Below, one piece after another: positions 50,934 through 59,642 of a stretch of DNA of 64,000 nt (positions are counted from its first letter, which is position 1; each line of letters begins with the position of its first letter). A model generated the notes under the pieces. That model was not told the origin of the DNA, made no database searches, and was given only the letters and a program-made list of their open reading frames with translations. The stretch comes from a virus, in IMG/VR virus record IMGVR_UViG_3300009512_000010, positions 62,001 through 126,000 of that record; one strand, 5' to 3'. The position numbers and the translations under genes were made by a program.

Positions 50934-52862
50934 CTAATTTATATCCCCAGGGTAGCGTTGTGTCCACATTGTAAAGCTATATTTCGTTCCCGAAACAAGT
51001 TCTGTACACTCATGACCGTGTGTGACCATGCCCGGAAACAGAATCATCTTACCACAAGGCACATCATCGTTGTTAACACCCTGTCTTGGGTAGATCAAAG
51101 ACGCACCTTTATAGTCATCATTGAGCTTAACGGATCCTGTAACAAGAGAGGCATCATTGTGCAAAGGCAAACTCTTTTGAGTGTCCACCGAATATCGCAT
51201 AACGAATGCATCACGCATACCATACATTTCAATAGGGTGCCAAAGCTTCTCTACGATTGGTACGATATGTTCTTTCCAATGGGTTTCTAGCTCATTCCAC
51301 AATCCTAGTTCTTTGACACGGATCTCATATGCTGGAAACTTATCTTCTGGCATAGGTGCCCACTTGCCGTGGTTATCACCCATTTCAATCAAACGATCAC
51401 ACTGGCTTTGTGTCATGAAGTCCACAACCATCATGTCCTTTTCAAGCATGTCAACCTTACCGTGATGGGGGATGAACATCGGAGACTGTGGAGTTGTTCC
51501 TAAAGCGGTTTTAGGTTTAGGCAATGCCTTTGTGTATTTGGTGTGCACTTGGCTCCATAGGTTATCAAACTTTACTTTAGCCTCAAACCCACCGTTACCA
51601 TGATATAGACAAGGAACAGTATTCGTGATTGGGTTCCATAGCTCATTACCTACGTCTACTTCTGGCTCGTGCGTTTGGAAGATATATTGTTCATAGTCCA
51701 ACCCTACAGAGAATTTAGTAGTATCGTTTAGCCAGACACGTTGCATGTATAGCTGATCGTCATCATCATCGTTAAGTCGTTCTCCAAAGAAGTCTTTTAA
51801 TGCACCAACCCTACCAATGTATTGTCCACTGTTGAGGTATTTGTAATGAAAGAGGTTGGGTTCTGGATGTAGGCTTTGCATGCTCTCGTCAGGCCAACAG
51901 CTTGCTTCTGCCCCGAATAGGATCTCTACAGAAGCGTCCATATACCGTTTAACGATTTCTTGTAGATTATTTGTAAAGAATACGTCATATGCATCTGTGA
52001 ATAGAAGAATATCGTTTTCGGGCAAGGTGTCGAGATAGTCTCGCACCAAGTTAACTTTATGTCCACCACCAGGGCCTTGCATGTCTGTACCAGCCCAATC
52101 GACATTAGTGCCCAAGTTCTTAACATCAAATCCCATTAGTGCCGCACTGTCATTCAATGCTACACACTTAGATCTATCCGTACCAACCGTAACCGCATGA
52201 ACATTGAAGTTTTGGAACCAATCGTCATGGCTTTGTGGCTCAATGTCAGATCCAAGAGCTTCTCTACTAATCTGTGTCGCAATCTCTACTTTGAGTGCTT
52301 GTACGTTATGTGTCTTTACCTTCTGAGCCAAGACCTCATCTACAGGGATGATCTTTCTGTGGAAACCACTATTAATAAGATCATGCGCCATTTTAACAGT
52401 TAGCATATATGCATGACCATTGTATGGATAGCAAGGCTTAACTAGGTGTTGATTGCCACCTTCTGTGACACCAGTTTCGTTATTCTCGTTGTGACCCAAA
52501 TATAGTAGATCGATATTATGCTCATCCATCCACTCGTGGTATTCGTTCTCTTTCCACTTAAATCTGTCGATCTTAACATCATCTTCGAAGATGATTGTAG
52601 TCTCGTTTAGTTCAACTACTTTCTGCCACGCCTGATAGTGTGATAGGAAGCAACCAACCTCACCCTTTGTAATTCTACGGTTCTTGAATGGATCACGCCA
52701 TTTGTGATTAACACCAAATTCATTGTCTACCATACGTTGGTGATCAATGTCATGACCATCAATAGCAAATACGAATTGATAATCTTCCAACCAACCACAT
52801 TCACCCATAAAGGATCTTTTTCTGTCAGTTCTTCGATTTAGATTAATAACTAGCTTGTGCAT
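50934..52862 (-). CDS. GT25 + PLOD-type glycosyltransferase + 2OG lysyl-hydroxylase-like fusion
   Basis: 642 residues in three parts. (1) About 1-205: a GT25 glycosyltransferase (LVINLNRRTDRK, GCFLSHYQAWQKV, IIFEDDVKI with EDD at 93-95). (2) About 220-440: a region like the glycosyltransferase domain of animal procollagen-lysine hydroxylases (NDILLFTDAYDVFF with DxxD at 290-293, KYLNSGQYIG, DDDDDQLYMQRVW, LDYEQYIFQT). (3) About 470-642: a 2OG-Fe(II) oxygenase with His568-x-Asp570, distal His617 in LFPGMVTHGHECTE and a 2OG-binding Lys627 at +10 where PLOD enzymes have Arg. Animal LH3 and a mimivirus enzyme combine such activities to hydroxylate and glycosylate lysine in collagen-like proteins. 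No collagen-like substrate is seen here. Confidence 0.85.
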   Translation of the reverse strand: MHKLVINLNRRTDRKRSFMGECGWLEDYQFVFAIDGHDIDHQRMVDNEFGVNHKWRDPFKNRRITKGEVGCFLSHYQAWQKVVELNETTIIFEDDVKIDRFKWKENEYHEWMDEHNIDLLYLGHNENNETGVTEGGNQHLVKPCYPYNGHAYMLTVKMAHDLINSGFHRKIIPVDEVLAQKVKTHNVQALKVEIATQISREALGSDIEPQSHDDWFQNFNVHAVTVGTDRSKCVALNDSAALMGFDVKNLGTNVDWAGTDMQGPGGGHKVNLVRDYLDTLPENDILLFTDAYDVFFTNNLQEIVKRYMDASVEILFGAEASCWPDESMQSLHPEPNLFHYKYLNSGQYIGRVGALKDFFGERLNDDDDDQLYMQRVWLNDTTKFSVGLDYEQYIFQTHEPEVDVGNELWNPITNTVPCLYHGNGGFEAKVKFDNLWSQVHTKYTKALPKPKTALGTTPQSPMFIPHHGKVDMLEKDMMVVDFMTQSQCDRLIEMGDNHGKWAPMPEDKFPAYEIRVKELGLWNELETHWKEHIVPIVEKLWHPIEMYGMRDAFVMRYSVDTQKSLPLHNDASLVTGSVKLNDDYKGASLIYPRQGVNNDDVPCGKMILFPGMVTHGHECTELVSGTKYSFTMWTQRYPGDIN

Positions 52863-52887
52863 AATGATTCCTTTTCAGTGTTATATA

Positions 52888-53448
52888 TTAGTCTCTGTAG
52901 AGATACAAATCAACAGGGACGCAGATCCGTAGTTCGGAGTAGTAAGGGTTGACGTGGTGATAAGCGAAACTTGGGAAGATCAAGAAGTCTCCTGTCTCAG
53001 GTTGATGATGATGTCTGTTAAACATTGGATTGAAATATTCGTCATACCCCCGATTGGCATTAGATCTAGGATCGTGTAGCACCAAGTCGCCGCCCGAATT
53101 TTGATCTTCTGCTAGTATATAGAACACGCCAGATAAGTGTGCTCCCGAATGATTGTGAATAGTCATTGAATAGTCTTTACCGTGACCAGTGATCCAACCC
53201 TTTAGCTTGTAGTTGTCCCAATCCTCAATAGAGCAATCAATAGTACTCTTTAGGTAGTCATTAAAAGCACTCTTAACAGTACTATTAAAGGCACTCATAA
53301 CAGCACTCTTATCATCCAATATGTTATATCCACCCAAATCGCTAGGTGGTTCGTTTAGATTGTATGTGCTAAATATATGTTCCACTAAACCAGTGGTGTC
53401 GAACTTTCCTTGACCCATCTGTGTAGGCCATAGATTATGGATATCCAT
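52888..53448 (-). CDS. 2OG-Fe(II) oxygenase
   Basis: 186 residues of the phage/marine 2OG oxygenase type: YSMTIHNHSGAHLSGVFYIL (His for iron), GGDLVLHDPRS, a His-rich insert, then PETGDFLIFPSFAYHHVNPY (distal His) and ELRICVPVDL (2OG-binding Arg). The start is preceded by an AGAAGTGAG site. It sits back-to-back with the radical SAM operon, sharing a 92-base divergent region. The substrate is unknown; protein hydroxylation is plausible by context. Confidence 0.85.
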   Translation of the reverse strand: MDIHNLWPTQMGQGKFDTTGLVEHIFSTYNLNEPPSDLGGYNILDDKSAVMSAFNSTVKSAFNDYLKSTIDCSIEDWDNYKLKGWITGHGKDYSMTIHNHSGAHLSGVFYILAEDQNSGGDLVLHDPRSNANRGYDEYFNPMFNRHHHQPETGDFLIFPSFAYHHVNPYYSELRICVPVDLYLYRD

Positions 53449-53499
53449 CTCACTTCTTTCATCATGTTAATATACATCTATATATACTAGTAATAACAC

Positions 53500-53528
53500 T
53501 TGACTCTATGTTTCGGGTATGCTAGAAA
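53500..53528 (+). promoter_or_regulatory. Sigma70-type promoter for the plus-strand radical SAM operon
   Basis: TTGACT, 17 bases, TAGAAA; the same -35 as the other plus-strand gene promoter at 33476. It is the only promoter candidate for the 5-kb operon and suggests early expression. Confidence 0.55.
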
Positions 53529-53558
53529 TAGGTATAACAAATGAAAAGAGAGAATCAC

Positions 53559-53843
53559 ATGACTATGATGAACACAGTACTTGACCAAATCAATCGTATG
53601 GACGCTTCAGAAATCAACCGTGTAGTTGAAGCGATCAAATCTCGCCGCAACTCACTGTCTTATGCCACAAACGCTACCTTGCGTGTTGGCGATATTGTCT
53701 CTTGGATGCGCCGTGATGGAAGCACTGTAACAGGATCTGTTAAGAAAGTTAATCAGAAAACAGTTATAGTAAATGAACGTAATAACCCCAATGTTTGGAA
53801 AGTATCTTCAAGCATGCTTACTCCACTGTCTATAGGTGGATAA
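53559..53843 (+). CDS. Small conserved-looking protein heading the radical SAM operon
   Basis: 94 residues. A helical N-terminus (LDQINRMDASEINRVVEAIK) is followed by a KOW/SH3-like beta region (LRVGDIVSWMRRDGSTVTGS, then VNQKTVIVNE and VWKVSSSMLTPL). Proteins of this type occur in other marine phages, so it is probably not a dedicated peptide substrate, although it ends in Gly-Gly. The ATG at 53559 has AGAGAG upstream; an earlier ATG at 53541 is too close to the expected transcript start. The stop overlaps the next start as TAATG. Confidence 0.65.
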   Translation: MTMMNTVLDQINRMDASEINRVVEAIKSRRNSLSYATNATLRVGDIVSWMRRDGSTVTGSVKKVNQKTVIVNERNNPNVWKVSSSMLTPLSIGG

Positions 53844-54307
53844 TGACATTTGACGAATTCTTCGACTTCTTGATGAGTGAAGAATGTTTTAATGACTGTT
53901 CGGTCTCCTTTATTAACAATAGAGGAGAACAACAGTACATAGAGCATGACGATTTATTTGCATATAGGGGCAAGGTGGTTGATCTTTGGTTTAGTGGAGA
54001 TGATACGATTAAGGTAGAGGGATATGAACGTATCCAACCTTATGATGGGACTATCCATATATTCTATGCTCCTACAAATGCTCCTTCATTTCCTGTACAT
54101 ACAGATCCTATAGATATCTATATCGAATGCCTTGATGGGCGTAAGATAATGGAAATTGACGACCAATACGTGATGATAGAAAAGGGAACGAAGATCTTTA
54201 TTCCCGCAGACACACCACACGTTGCGCTCAACTCAGAGAAAGCATTGACATTAAGCTATGGCATTAACGACACAAACACATTCGGTAATCTACGTAAAGA
54301 CTACTGA
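53843..54307 (+). CDS. Cupin/JmjC-like protein with possible Fe(II) site
   Basis: 154 residues. The C-terminal half has a cupin pattern: FPVHTDPIDIYIECLDGRKI (His-x-Asp), IEKGTKIFIPADTPHVALNS (second His) and ALTLSYGIND. The H-x-D...H spacing is like a mononuclear iron or JmjC/cupin oxygenase site. The N-terminal half (FDEFFDFLMSEECF) is unassigned. It is joined to the previous gene as TAATG and overlaps the first radical SAM gene by 50 bases, so it likely acts in the same pathway. Confidence 0.65.
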   Translation: MTFDEFFDFLMSEECFNDCSVSFINNRGEQQYIEHDDLFAYRGKVVDLWFSGDDTIKVEGYERIQPYDGTIHIFYAPTNAPSFPVHTDPIDIYIECLDGRKIMEIDDQYVMIEKGTKIFIPADTPHVALNSEKALTLSYGINDTNTFGNLRKDY

Positions 54308-55289
54308 AACTTGTAATCTTAATTGCAGTCACTGTTTTACTTCTGGTATGAATGGGCGTAAGATCTATTTTGATCACGTGAAGACCGCAAATTGGTGTAA
54401 CGAACTCGACACTGGCTCTAACCAGATCCATTTAGAGTACCATGGTGGTGAGCCTATGCTTGCGCCCATGGCACACCTACGAGAATTCCATGACATCACT
54501 AAAGCTCAATGGGGTGATCGTGCAACTCATGGTATCACAACAAATCTTGTGTTTAAGCTTACCGAAGAGAAACTTGCATTCTTTAGTGAAATCATTACAG
54601 GTGGTAACATCGGCACCTCATGGGATCCTAATATTCGTTTTACTAACGAACATCAAAGGAAGATGTGGGAAAATAATGTTAAGCAGTTGACAGGACTTGG
54701 GCATAGTGTCAAGTGCTTTATCTCTGTATCTAAGGATGTTATTAAACTACAACCGTTGGAGATTGCTGATTATATGGAGTCTCTTGGTGTTGCTGAGATC
54801 TCTTATGAACGACTTACCCATGATGGTAATGCCACAATCAATACGGACATCTTTCCTCATAACTCTGAACTAGATGCTTGGTGGATGCTGATGCATGAAC
54901 AAACTCAAGATCACCCTGTAGAAAACGGCTTTATGGGATCCATCTACGACAAGTTCAACAAAGGGCAGTTCCAGATCGGCACATTCTGTCGTGATTGCGA
55001 ACAAAAGATCCACACTATTAATGCAGACGGTACTGTCGCAGGCTGTCCTAACACCGCACCAACCATGCATTATGGTCATATAGATACACCAGCAAAGGAA
55101 GTAAGATTAAGTCCTAAGCGTATGGAGATCATATCTTGTGAACAGCATGAACGTGATGAACGGTGTTACAAATGTCCAGTCTTTATGTATTGCCATTCTG
55201 ACTGTCATCAGTTACAATGGATGGATGATGTGTGCCCTGCGCCTAAAACATTGATGATGAAGTTAGCGAAAGAGAAGAAATGGATTTAA
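54258..55289 (+). CDS. Radical SAM/SPASM-like protein 1
   Basis: 343 residues. The radical SAM cluster motif CNLNCSHC is Cys19/23/26, followed by HLEYHGGEPML (GGE motif for SAM binding) and HGITTNLVF. The C-terminus has CRDCEQKIHTINADGTVAGC and CYKCPVFMYCHSDC, typical of auxiliary [4Fe-4S] clusters (SPASM). Such enzymes commonly modify peptides or act as maturases. The frame overlaps its upstream neighbour by 50 bases and the next radical SAM gene by ten. Substrate unknown. Confidence 0.92.
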   Translation: MALTTQTHSVIYVKTTETCNLNCSHCFTSGMNGRKIYFDHVKTANWCNELDTGSNQIHLEYHGGEPMLAPMAHLREFHDITKAQWGDRATHGITTNLVFKLTEEKLAFFSEIITGGNIGTSWDPNIRFTNEHQRKMWENNVKQLTGLGHSVKCFISVSKDVIKLQPLEIADYMESLGVAEISYERLTHDGNATINTDIFPHNSELDAWWMLMHEQTQDHPVENGFMGSIYDKFNKGQFQIGTFCRDCEQKIHTINADGTVAGCPNTAPTMHYGHIDTPAKEVRLSPKRMEIISCEQHERDERCYKCPVFMYCHSDCHQLQWMDDVCPAPKTLMMKLAKEKKWI

Positions 55290-56317
55290 TCGTAAAGCCA
55301 ACCGAAGCGTGTAACTTCAAGTGTACATTTTGCTCGTCAACAGATATCGATCCCAATGAGGTTGGTCTGTTAGACTTGAGCTATATCTATAGGTTCTTAG
55401 AAAGGTTTCCAGAGACTAACACAATTATTGTTAATGGTGGTGACCCTCTTATGGTCAAGCCACAGTATTATCAAGATCTAATTGACCACCTTAATGAGCA
55501 TGATTACCCAGCAAGCATTAGCTTTACGTCCAACCTTTGGCCTTTCCTAATGAAACCTAAGAAGTGGTTACCCATCTTTCAGAACGAACGATTTGGTTGT
55601 GCCACATCATTTCAGTATGGTGGCGGTAGACTAAAAGGCGATTATTCAGAGTTCACAGAGGCAGACTTTTGGATGGTGTCTAATGCCATGTTGAAGCATA
55701 CAGGTGAACGTCCAGATTTTATCGCAGTTATTACAGAAGAGAATGAGCATCTCGCCATTAAGAATGTAGAACTAGCAAAAGAGATGGGCGTCGAGTGTAA
55801 GTTGAACTATGCTATGGCTTCTGGTGTACAGGGATCTACGTATCAATTAAGCAAGATCTACGAAACATATCTTGAGATTTATGACCGTGGTCTAGCCGAT
55901 CATGAGTTCAACACTAAGCAAATGATGAAACGTCTTGGGGGATCTTCTACATCATGCCCACAGAATAGAGCGTGTGATGAAGGTATCCGTGCATTTAACC
56001 CAGGAGGTGATTACTACTCTTGTGGTTCATTTGCAGATGATATGGATTATCCTATCGACTTCGAAACTGAGATGGCAGGAAAGTTGCAAACACCACTGCA
56101 ACACGACCCCAACATTCAGACAATGAAGATGGCTTGTTACACATGCCCTATGTTTGAAATCTGCAATGGTTGTAAGAAAACTGTGCGTGATATGAAACGT
56201 GAAGGTACTGTTGAAGGTCATTGTAGGCAGATGAAAGCATTGGCACCTCGTATCCTTGCTACCAATAATATGAGTCCTGATGGAGTGACGCCCTATGTCG
56301 ATGAATCTATCAATTAA
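55280..56317 (+). CDS. Radical SAM/SPASM-like protein 2
   Basis: 345 residues. CNFKCTFC at Cys11/15/18, IIVNGGDPLM (GGD), and FTSNLWPFL. C-terminal cysteines include SCPQNRACDEG, YYSCGSFADD and CYTCPMFEICNGCKK, with GHCRQM as the last ligand candidate. The layout resembles radical SAM maturases with auxiliary clusters. It overlaps both flanking radical SAM genes by 10 and 23 bases, so all four are probably co-translated. Confidence 0.92.
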   Translation: MDLIVKPTEACNFKCTFCSSTDIDPNEVGLLDLSYIYRFLERFPETNTIIVNGGDPLMVKPQYYQDLIDHLNEHDYPASISFTSNLWPFLMKPKKWLPIFQNERFGCATSFQYGGGRLKGDYSEFTEADFWMVSNAMLKHTGERPDFIAVITEENEHLAIKNVELAKEMGVECKLNYAMASGVQGSTYQLSKIYETYLEIYDRGLADHEFNTKQMMKRLGGSSTSCPQNRACDEGIRAFNPGGDYYSCGSFADDMDYPIDFETEMAGKLQTPLQHDPNIQTMKMACYTCPMFEICNGCKKTVRDMKREGTVEGHCRQMKALAPRILATNNMSPDGVTPYVDESIN

Positions 56318-57224
56318 CCCAACTTACTATTGTAACTTCTCTTGCGACTTTTGTTACTTGACAAAGCAACAGTTAAATGATAGACACAAGATAAACCCAA
56401 TGTGGTTACAACATTCTATGGGTCAAATAACAGATCCTATAACTCATGTTGATTTATATGGCGGTGAGATTGGATTACTAACACCAGAGTATTATTATTC
56501 GATCAAAGAGGTGATTAGGAGATACTATGGTGGTAGTATCCACATCAACACAAATCTGTCAGCATTTCCAGACTTCTTCCGTGATGATGATGTTACCCTA
56601 TCGGTATCTTATGACTTCCACGCAAGAGAGAAAGAACAGTTTGTTCTAAATAACATGATGAATGCTAATAAGGATCTTGCTGTCCTTATCCTTGCATCGC
56701 CTAAAGTATTGAAGATGGATGTGGAGTTTATGATCTTCACTCTTAACATGGTTTCTAATGTCAAGTCGGTAGAGATCAAGCCTTACTCTATCAACCAAGC
56801 CAATGCATTTGATGTTACTCATAAAGACTTTGAGGACTTCGTTATTAGGTTTGATGAGGCTAAGACTAAGAAGAACTTTGACTTCCAAAACATACACAAC
56901 ATTTATAGAAGTATAGATAAAGAGTACAATGCCTTTTCCAATGACCACGTCTATATCACACCATCTGGTAAGTTTGGCGTATTGGAGTTTGATAAGCATG
57001 ATAAAGAGTACTTCAAGGAGTATAGCACATATTATGAATATAAACAATGGGCAGATAACGAAGCTGTTGATAATCTTAGCGACATTTGTCGTAGCTGTAC
57101 CTATTTCGGTACATGTCTTACCGAGCACTATCGGTACGTATTGGATTTAGACAACAGTTGCAATGGATATAAAGGATTACTAGATTACTATGGAAAATTG
57201 GAAAGCGAGACAGAAGGCGTATAA
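56295..57224 (+). CDS. Radical SAM protein 3
   Basis: 309 residues. CNFSCDFC at Cys13/17/20, VDLYGGEIGLL (GGE), and HINTNLSAF. The C-terminal cysteines CRSCTYFGTCLTEHYR and NSCNGYKG suggest one auxiliary cluster with fewer ligands than proteins 1 and 2. ATGs at 56295 and 56301 are both possible. The C-terminal end overlaps the region before the next gene. Confidence 0.9.
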   Translation: MSMNLSINPTYYCNFSCDFCYLTKQQLNDRHKINPMWLQHSMGQITDPITHVDLYGGEIGLLTPEYYYSIKEVIRRYYGGSIHINTNLSAFPDFFRDDDVTLSVSYDFHAREKEQFVLNNMMNANKDLAVLILASPKVLKMDVEFMIFTLNMVSNVKSVEIKPYSINQANAFDVTHKDFEDFVIRFDEAKTKKNFDFQNIHNIYRSIDKEYNAFSNDHVYITPSGKFGVLEFDKHDKEYFKEYSTYYEYKQWADNEAVDNLSDICRSCTYFGTCLTEHYRYVLDLDNSCNGYKGLLDYYGKLESETEGV

Positions 57225-57228
57225 TCAT

Positions 57229-57588
57229 ATGACAACAAACCACCGTGACGATTTGACGGATGTTGATGTATTGAATAGGCCAGAATTTATTGTAGAAGAT
57301 GCTTTGATGCACTTCGATAAGAGAGTGGATCAGTGGATCTACCCAGCGAAGTCGTTCTTCGTTGCAATCTGCTATGCCAATTGGATAGCCGAAGACTTTG
57401 GTGAGCAGTTCTATGATGTACTAAACTATAACGAATTACTACCAGACGATCCACACTTCCTACCATATGAGAGAAGTAAAGAGATCTATGATGAGATCCT
57501 TTCTAAAGTTAATTTTGATAATACTAATGGTATGGTTCCAGATGTCTATGAGTATTACCAAGAGGAATTCATGATTGGACAACTTTGA
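57229..57588 (+). CDS. Small acidic protein within the radical SAM operon
   Basis: About 119 residues from ATG 57229 (an ATG at 57190 would add 13 residues and overlap the previous gene by 35 bases). Acidic and aromatic: HFDKRVDQWIYPAKSFFVAI, YANWIAEDFGEQFYDVLNYN and a terminal YEYYQEEFMIGQL. There is no Cys-rich or Gly-rich core. It is unknown, and a candidate partner or substrate-binding protein because it sits between radical SAM genes 3 and 4. Confidence 0.6.
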   Translation: MTTNHRDDLTDVDVLNRPEFIVEDALMHFDKRVDQWIYPAKSFFVAICYANWIAEDFGEQFYDVLNYNELLPDDPHFLPYERSKEIYDEILSKVNFDNTNGMVPDVYEYYQEEFMIGQL

Positions 57589-58657
57589 CTTCACCAAACA
57601 GCTACTGGAATCTAAACGTCCAGACATAGCCGAGATTGAGATGACACTCTTTGAGAACTGTCACCTCAACTGTTCTTTTTGTCACCACGACAAGAAGTCT
57701 ACAGTAGGCTTGTCTCGTGAAGAGATCTTCTCCAAGATCCCTCTAGTAGAAGAGCATGTTATTAAGATGAAGAACCGTGCAGACGTTATTCAGATCAATA
57801 TGCTTGGTGGAGAATTGTTTCAAGACCGAATATCTGAGTGGGCTTATGAGGTCTACTACGACTTCTTAGTTGAGATTAAGAAGATCTATGATGAACATAA
57901 GCAGAACATTAAAGTAGTTTGGGTAACATCCTTTCAGTTTAGTAAACGTGAGAGAGTTCAAAAACTACTTGATGATTTGAATGCAATAGACATTCCATCC
58001 TATATTATCTGTTCTTATGACTTTGATGGTAGACCTGTCAAAGGACCTTATGGCAAGAACATAGAATACTTTGCTGATTATATCACATCTATTAATATGG
58101 TTGCAACCACTATTTCTATTAAAAAGTTTATGGCAGATGAGGACGAGTACTTTCACTATCTGTATAATAAGTTTGATAACTTCTACTTTGATGATTACAT
58201 TCCTGATCGTGGTTATGACTATATGATCCCATCAGATAGTGAGTATCTTGAGTTCCTAAAGTTTGTGTATCATAACTATCCAGACATCAATCCTATCAAG
58301 GATCTGATCTATAACGAAACAAATCATATGCATTGCTTGGCTCTTAACAAGGTTACAATCTTTCCTGATAACTCTACATCAAACTGTAGATGGGATAGAT
58401 ATGACCAACGTGACTTCAACACGAAGTATGAGCCTAAAGATAATGCTGGTATGATGCAAGCTTATATGGATGAGAATGGTTGCTTGTCATGTAAGTGGTA
58501 CAACAAGTGTGGCTTTAGATGTTATACACAATGGGATTGGAAGAACCGTGAACGAGATCTGCCCGACTGTATAATGCGCATGTGGTTTAACTACATGGAC
58601 AAGACAGGACAAAACCAAATCACAGGATTTGATTACGTGGGAACAAACACTCCGTAA
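57575..58657 (+). CDS. Radical SAM/SPASM-like protein 4 (TTG start)
   Basis: 360 residues. CHLNCSFC is Cys29/33/36, MLGGELFQD follows (GGE) and WVTSFQFS replaces the usual strand. The C-terminus has HCLALNKVTIFPDNSTSNCR, CLSCKWYNKCGFRCYTQWDW and DLPDCIMR. The first in-frame ATG is at residue 23, too close to the cluster, so the TTG at 57575, with AGAGGA eight bases upstream, is preferred. It converges with and overlaps protein 5 by 38 bases. Confidence 0.88.
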   Translation: MDNFDFTKQLLESKRPDIAEIEMTLFENCHLNCSFCHHDKKSTVGLSREEIFSKIPLVEEHVIKMKNRADVIQINMLGGELFQDRISEWAYEVYYDFLVEIKKIYDEHKQNIKVVWVTSFQFSKRERVQKLLDDLNAIDIPSYIICSYDFDGRPVKGPYGKNIEYFADYITSINMVATTISIKKFMADEDEYFHYLYNKFDNFYFDDYIPDRGYDYMIPSDSEYLEFLKFVYHNYPDINPIKDLIYNETNHMHCLALNKVTIFPDNSTSNCRWDRYDQRDFNTKYEPKDNAGMMQAYMDENGCLSCKWYNKCGFRCYTQWDWKNRERDLPDCIMRMWFNYMDKTGQNQITGFDYVGTNTP

Positions 58658-59642
58658 CACCGTGATGCTCCATGTAGGATTGCACACCCTTATCGATACA
58701 CGTCATCATATGAGCACATCCAGAACAACTATCTGTATTGGCAGTGTATGCTAATTGCGACCCAAAGTTGTCGCTTTTGGCACTTATCCAAGATTCAATA
58801 TCATTCTCATCATGTACTTTAAACTTGTCTGTGCCTATCTTAACAATATCGTAGACGAATGGTGTCCAGAAGAAGTTGCCATTACAGTATGTGTAGTTAA
58901 GTTCTAAGGATCCGCCCTGTGCTTGATCGATGATAGTAGAGGGAAAAGCGTCTTCTGCCCAATCATCTAGCTTCTTCCACTTGTCTATTAGATGTTTCTG
59001 TACCTTAAACTTATCCGCTCTAAGAAACGATGGGTTAAGAGTTAAGATCGTGTCAAACTCATCGTCAGCAATATCTGAGAACTCTATGACTTTGGCATTG
59101 GTCTTATCGTCATTACCCATATTCATTACAAGATAGTAATTCAGATCGTCATCGAATAGGTTTAGCTTATCGATCATATCTTTGTATCCATGGGGGAACT
59201 TTTTAGGATCGATTGCTATGTTAGCATCGTACATGAACCCATCTATTTTGGGTATGCTGTTAAGTAATTCGATAACCTCCGTTGAGATGTTGGTTAGAGT
59301 CGTCACGAATTGTATAGTAGAAACCTTACTCAAACACTCTCGAAATGTTTCATCTCGCAATAACTCTATGACGTTGTTGTTGCCGAATAGATCAGTTGGT
59401 CCGATATTGATAGTGGAAACCCTATACCCATTATTATTGAACAAGTCAATAGCATTGTTTAATCTTTCGTAGGATCCCATGTTAGTGCCTAGTTTGTTTA
59501 CAAAACAACCCACACACTTGAACTCACATCCTGACAGAACTTCAGCATTGAATATAACCTTGATCTCGTGTCCTTCGTTAAAGGATAGATCAAAGTCTGC
59601 ATCAGCCTGAGCTTCTTTCTTGTTGTTAGTAACTATTCCCAT
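58620..59642 (-). CDS. Radical SAM protein 5 (GC-x3-C-x-GCF family)
   Basis: 340 residues. CEFKCVGCF with Cys39/43/46, then INIGPTDLFGNNNVIELLRD, the family element shared with proteins 6-8. The C-terminus has CSGCAHMMTC and TECLFPRNQ (C-x2-C-x5-C-x(n)-C). The ATG at 59642 has GAGG six bases upstream and overlaps the end of protein 6 by 17 bases; an earlier ATG (59675) has a weak site. Confidence 0.88.
   Translation of the reverse strand: MGIVTNNKKEAQADADFDLSFNEGHEIKVIFNAEVLSGCEFKCVGCFVNKLGTNMGSYERLNNAIDLFNNNGYRVSTINIGPTDLFGNNNVIELLRDETFRECLSKVSTIQFVTTLTNISTEVIELLNSIPKIDGFMYDANIAIDPKKFPHGYKDMIDKLNLFDDDLNYYLVMNMGNDDKTNAKVIEFSDIADDEFDTILTLNPSFLRADKFKVQKHLIDKWKKLDDWAEDAFPSTIIDQAQGGSLELNYTYCNGNFFWTPFVYDIVKIGTDKFKVHDENDIESWISAKSDNFGSQLAYTANTDSCSGCAHMMTCIDKGVQSYMEHHGVTECLFPRNQIL

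Noticed and set aside
53559-53843. RiPP precursor ending in Gly-Gly
   Set aside because: The protein has a KOW/SH3-like region and resembles general phage proteins; there is no leader/core organisation.
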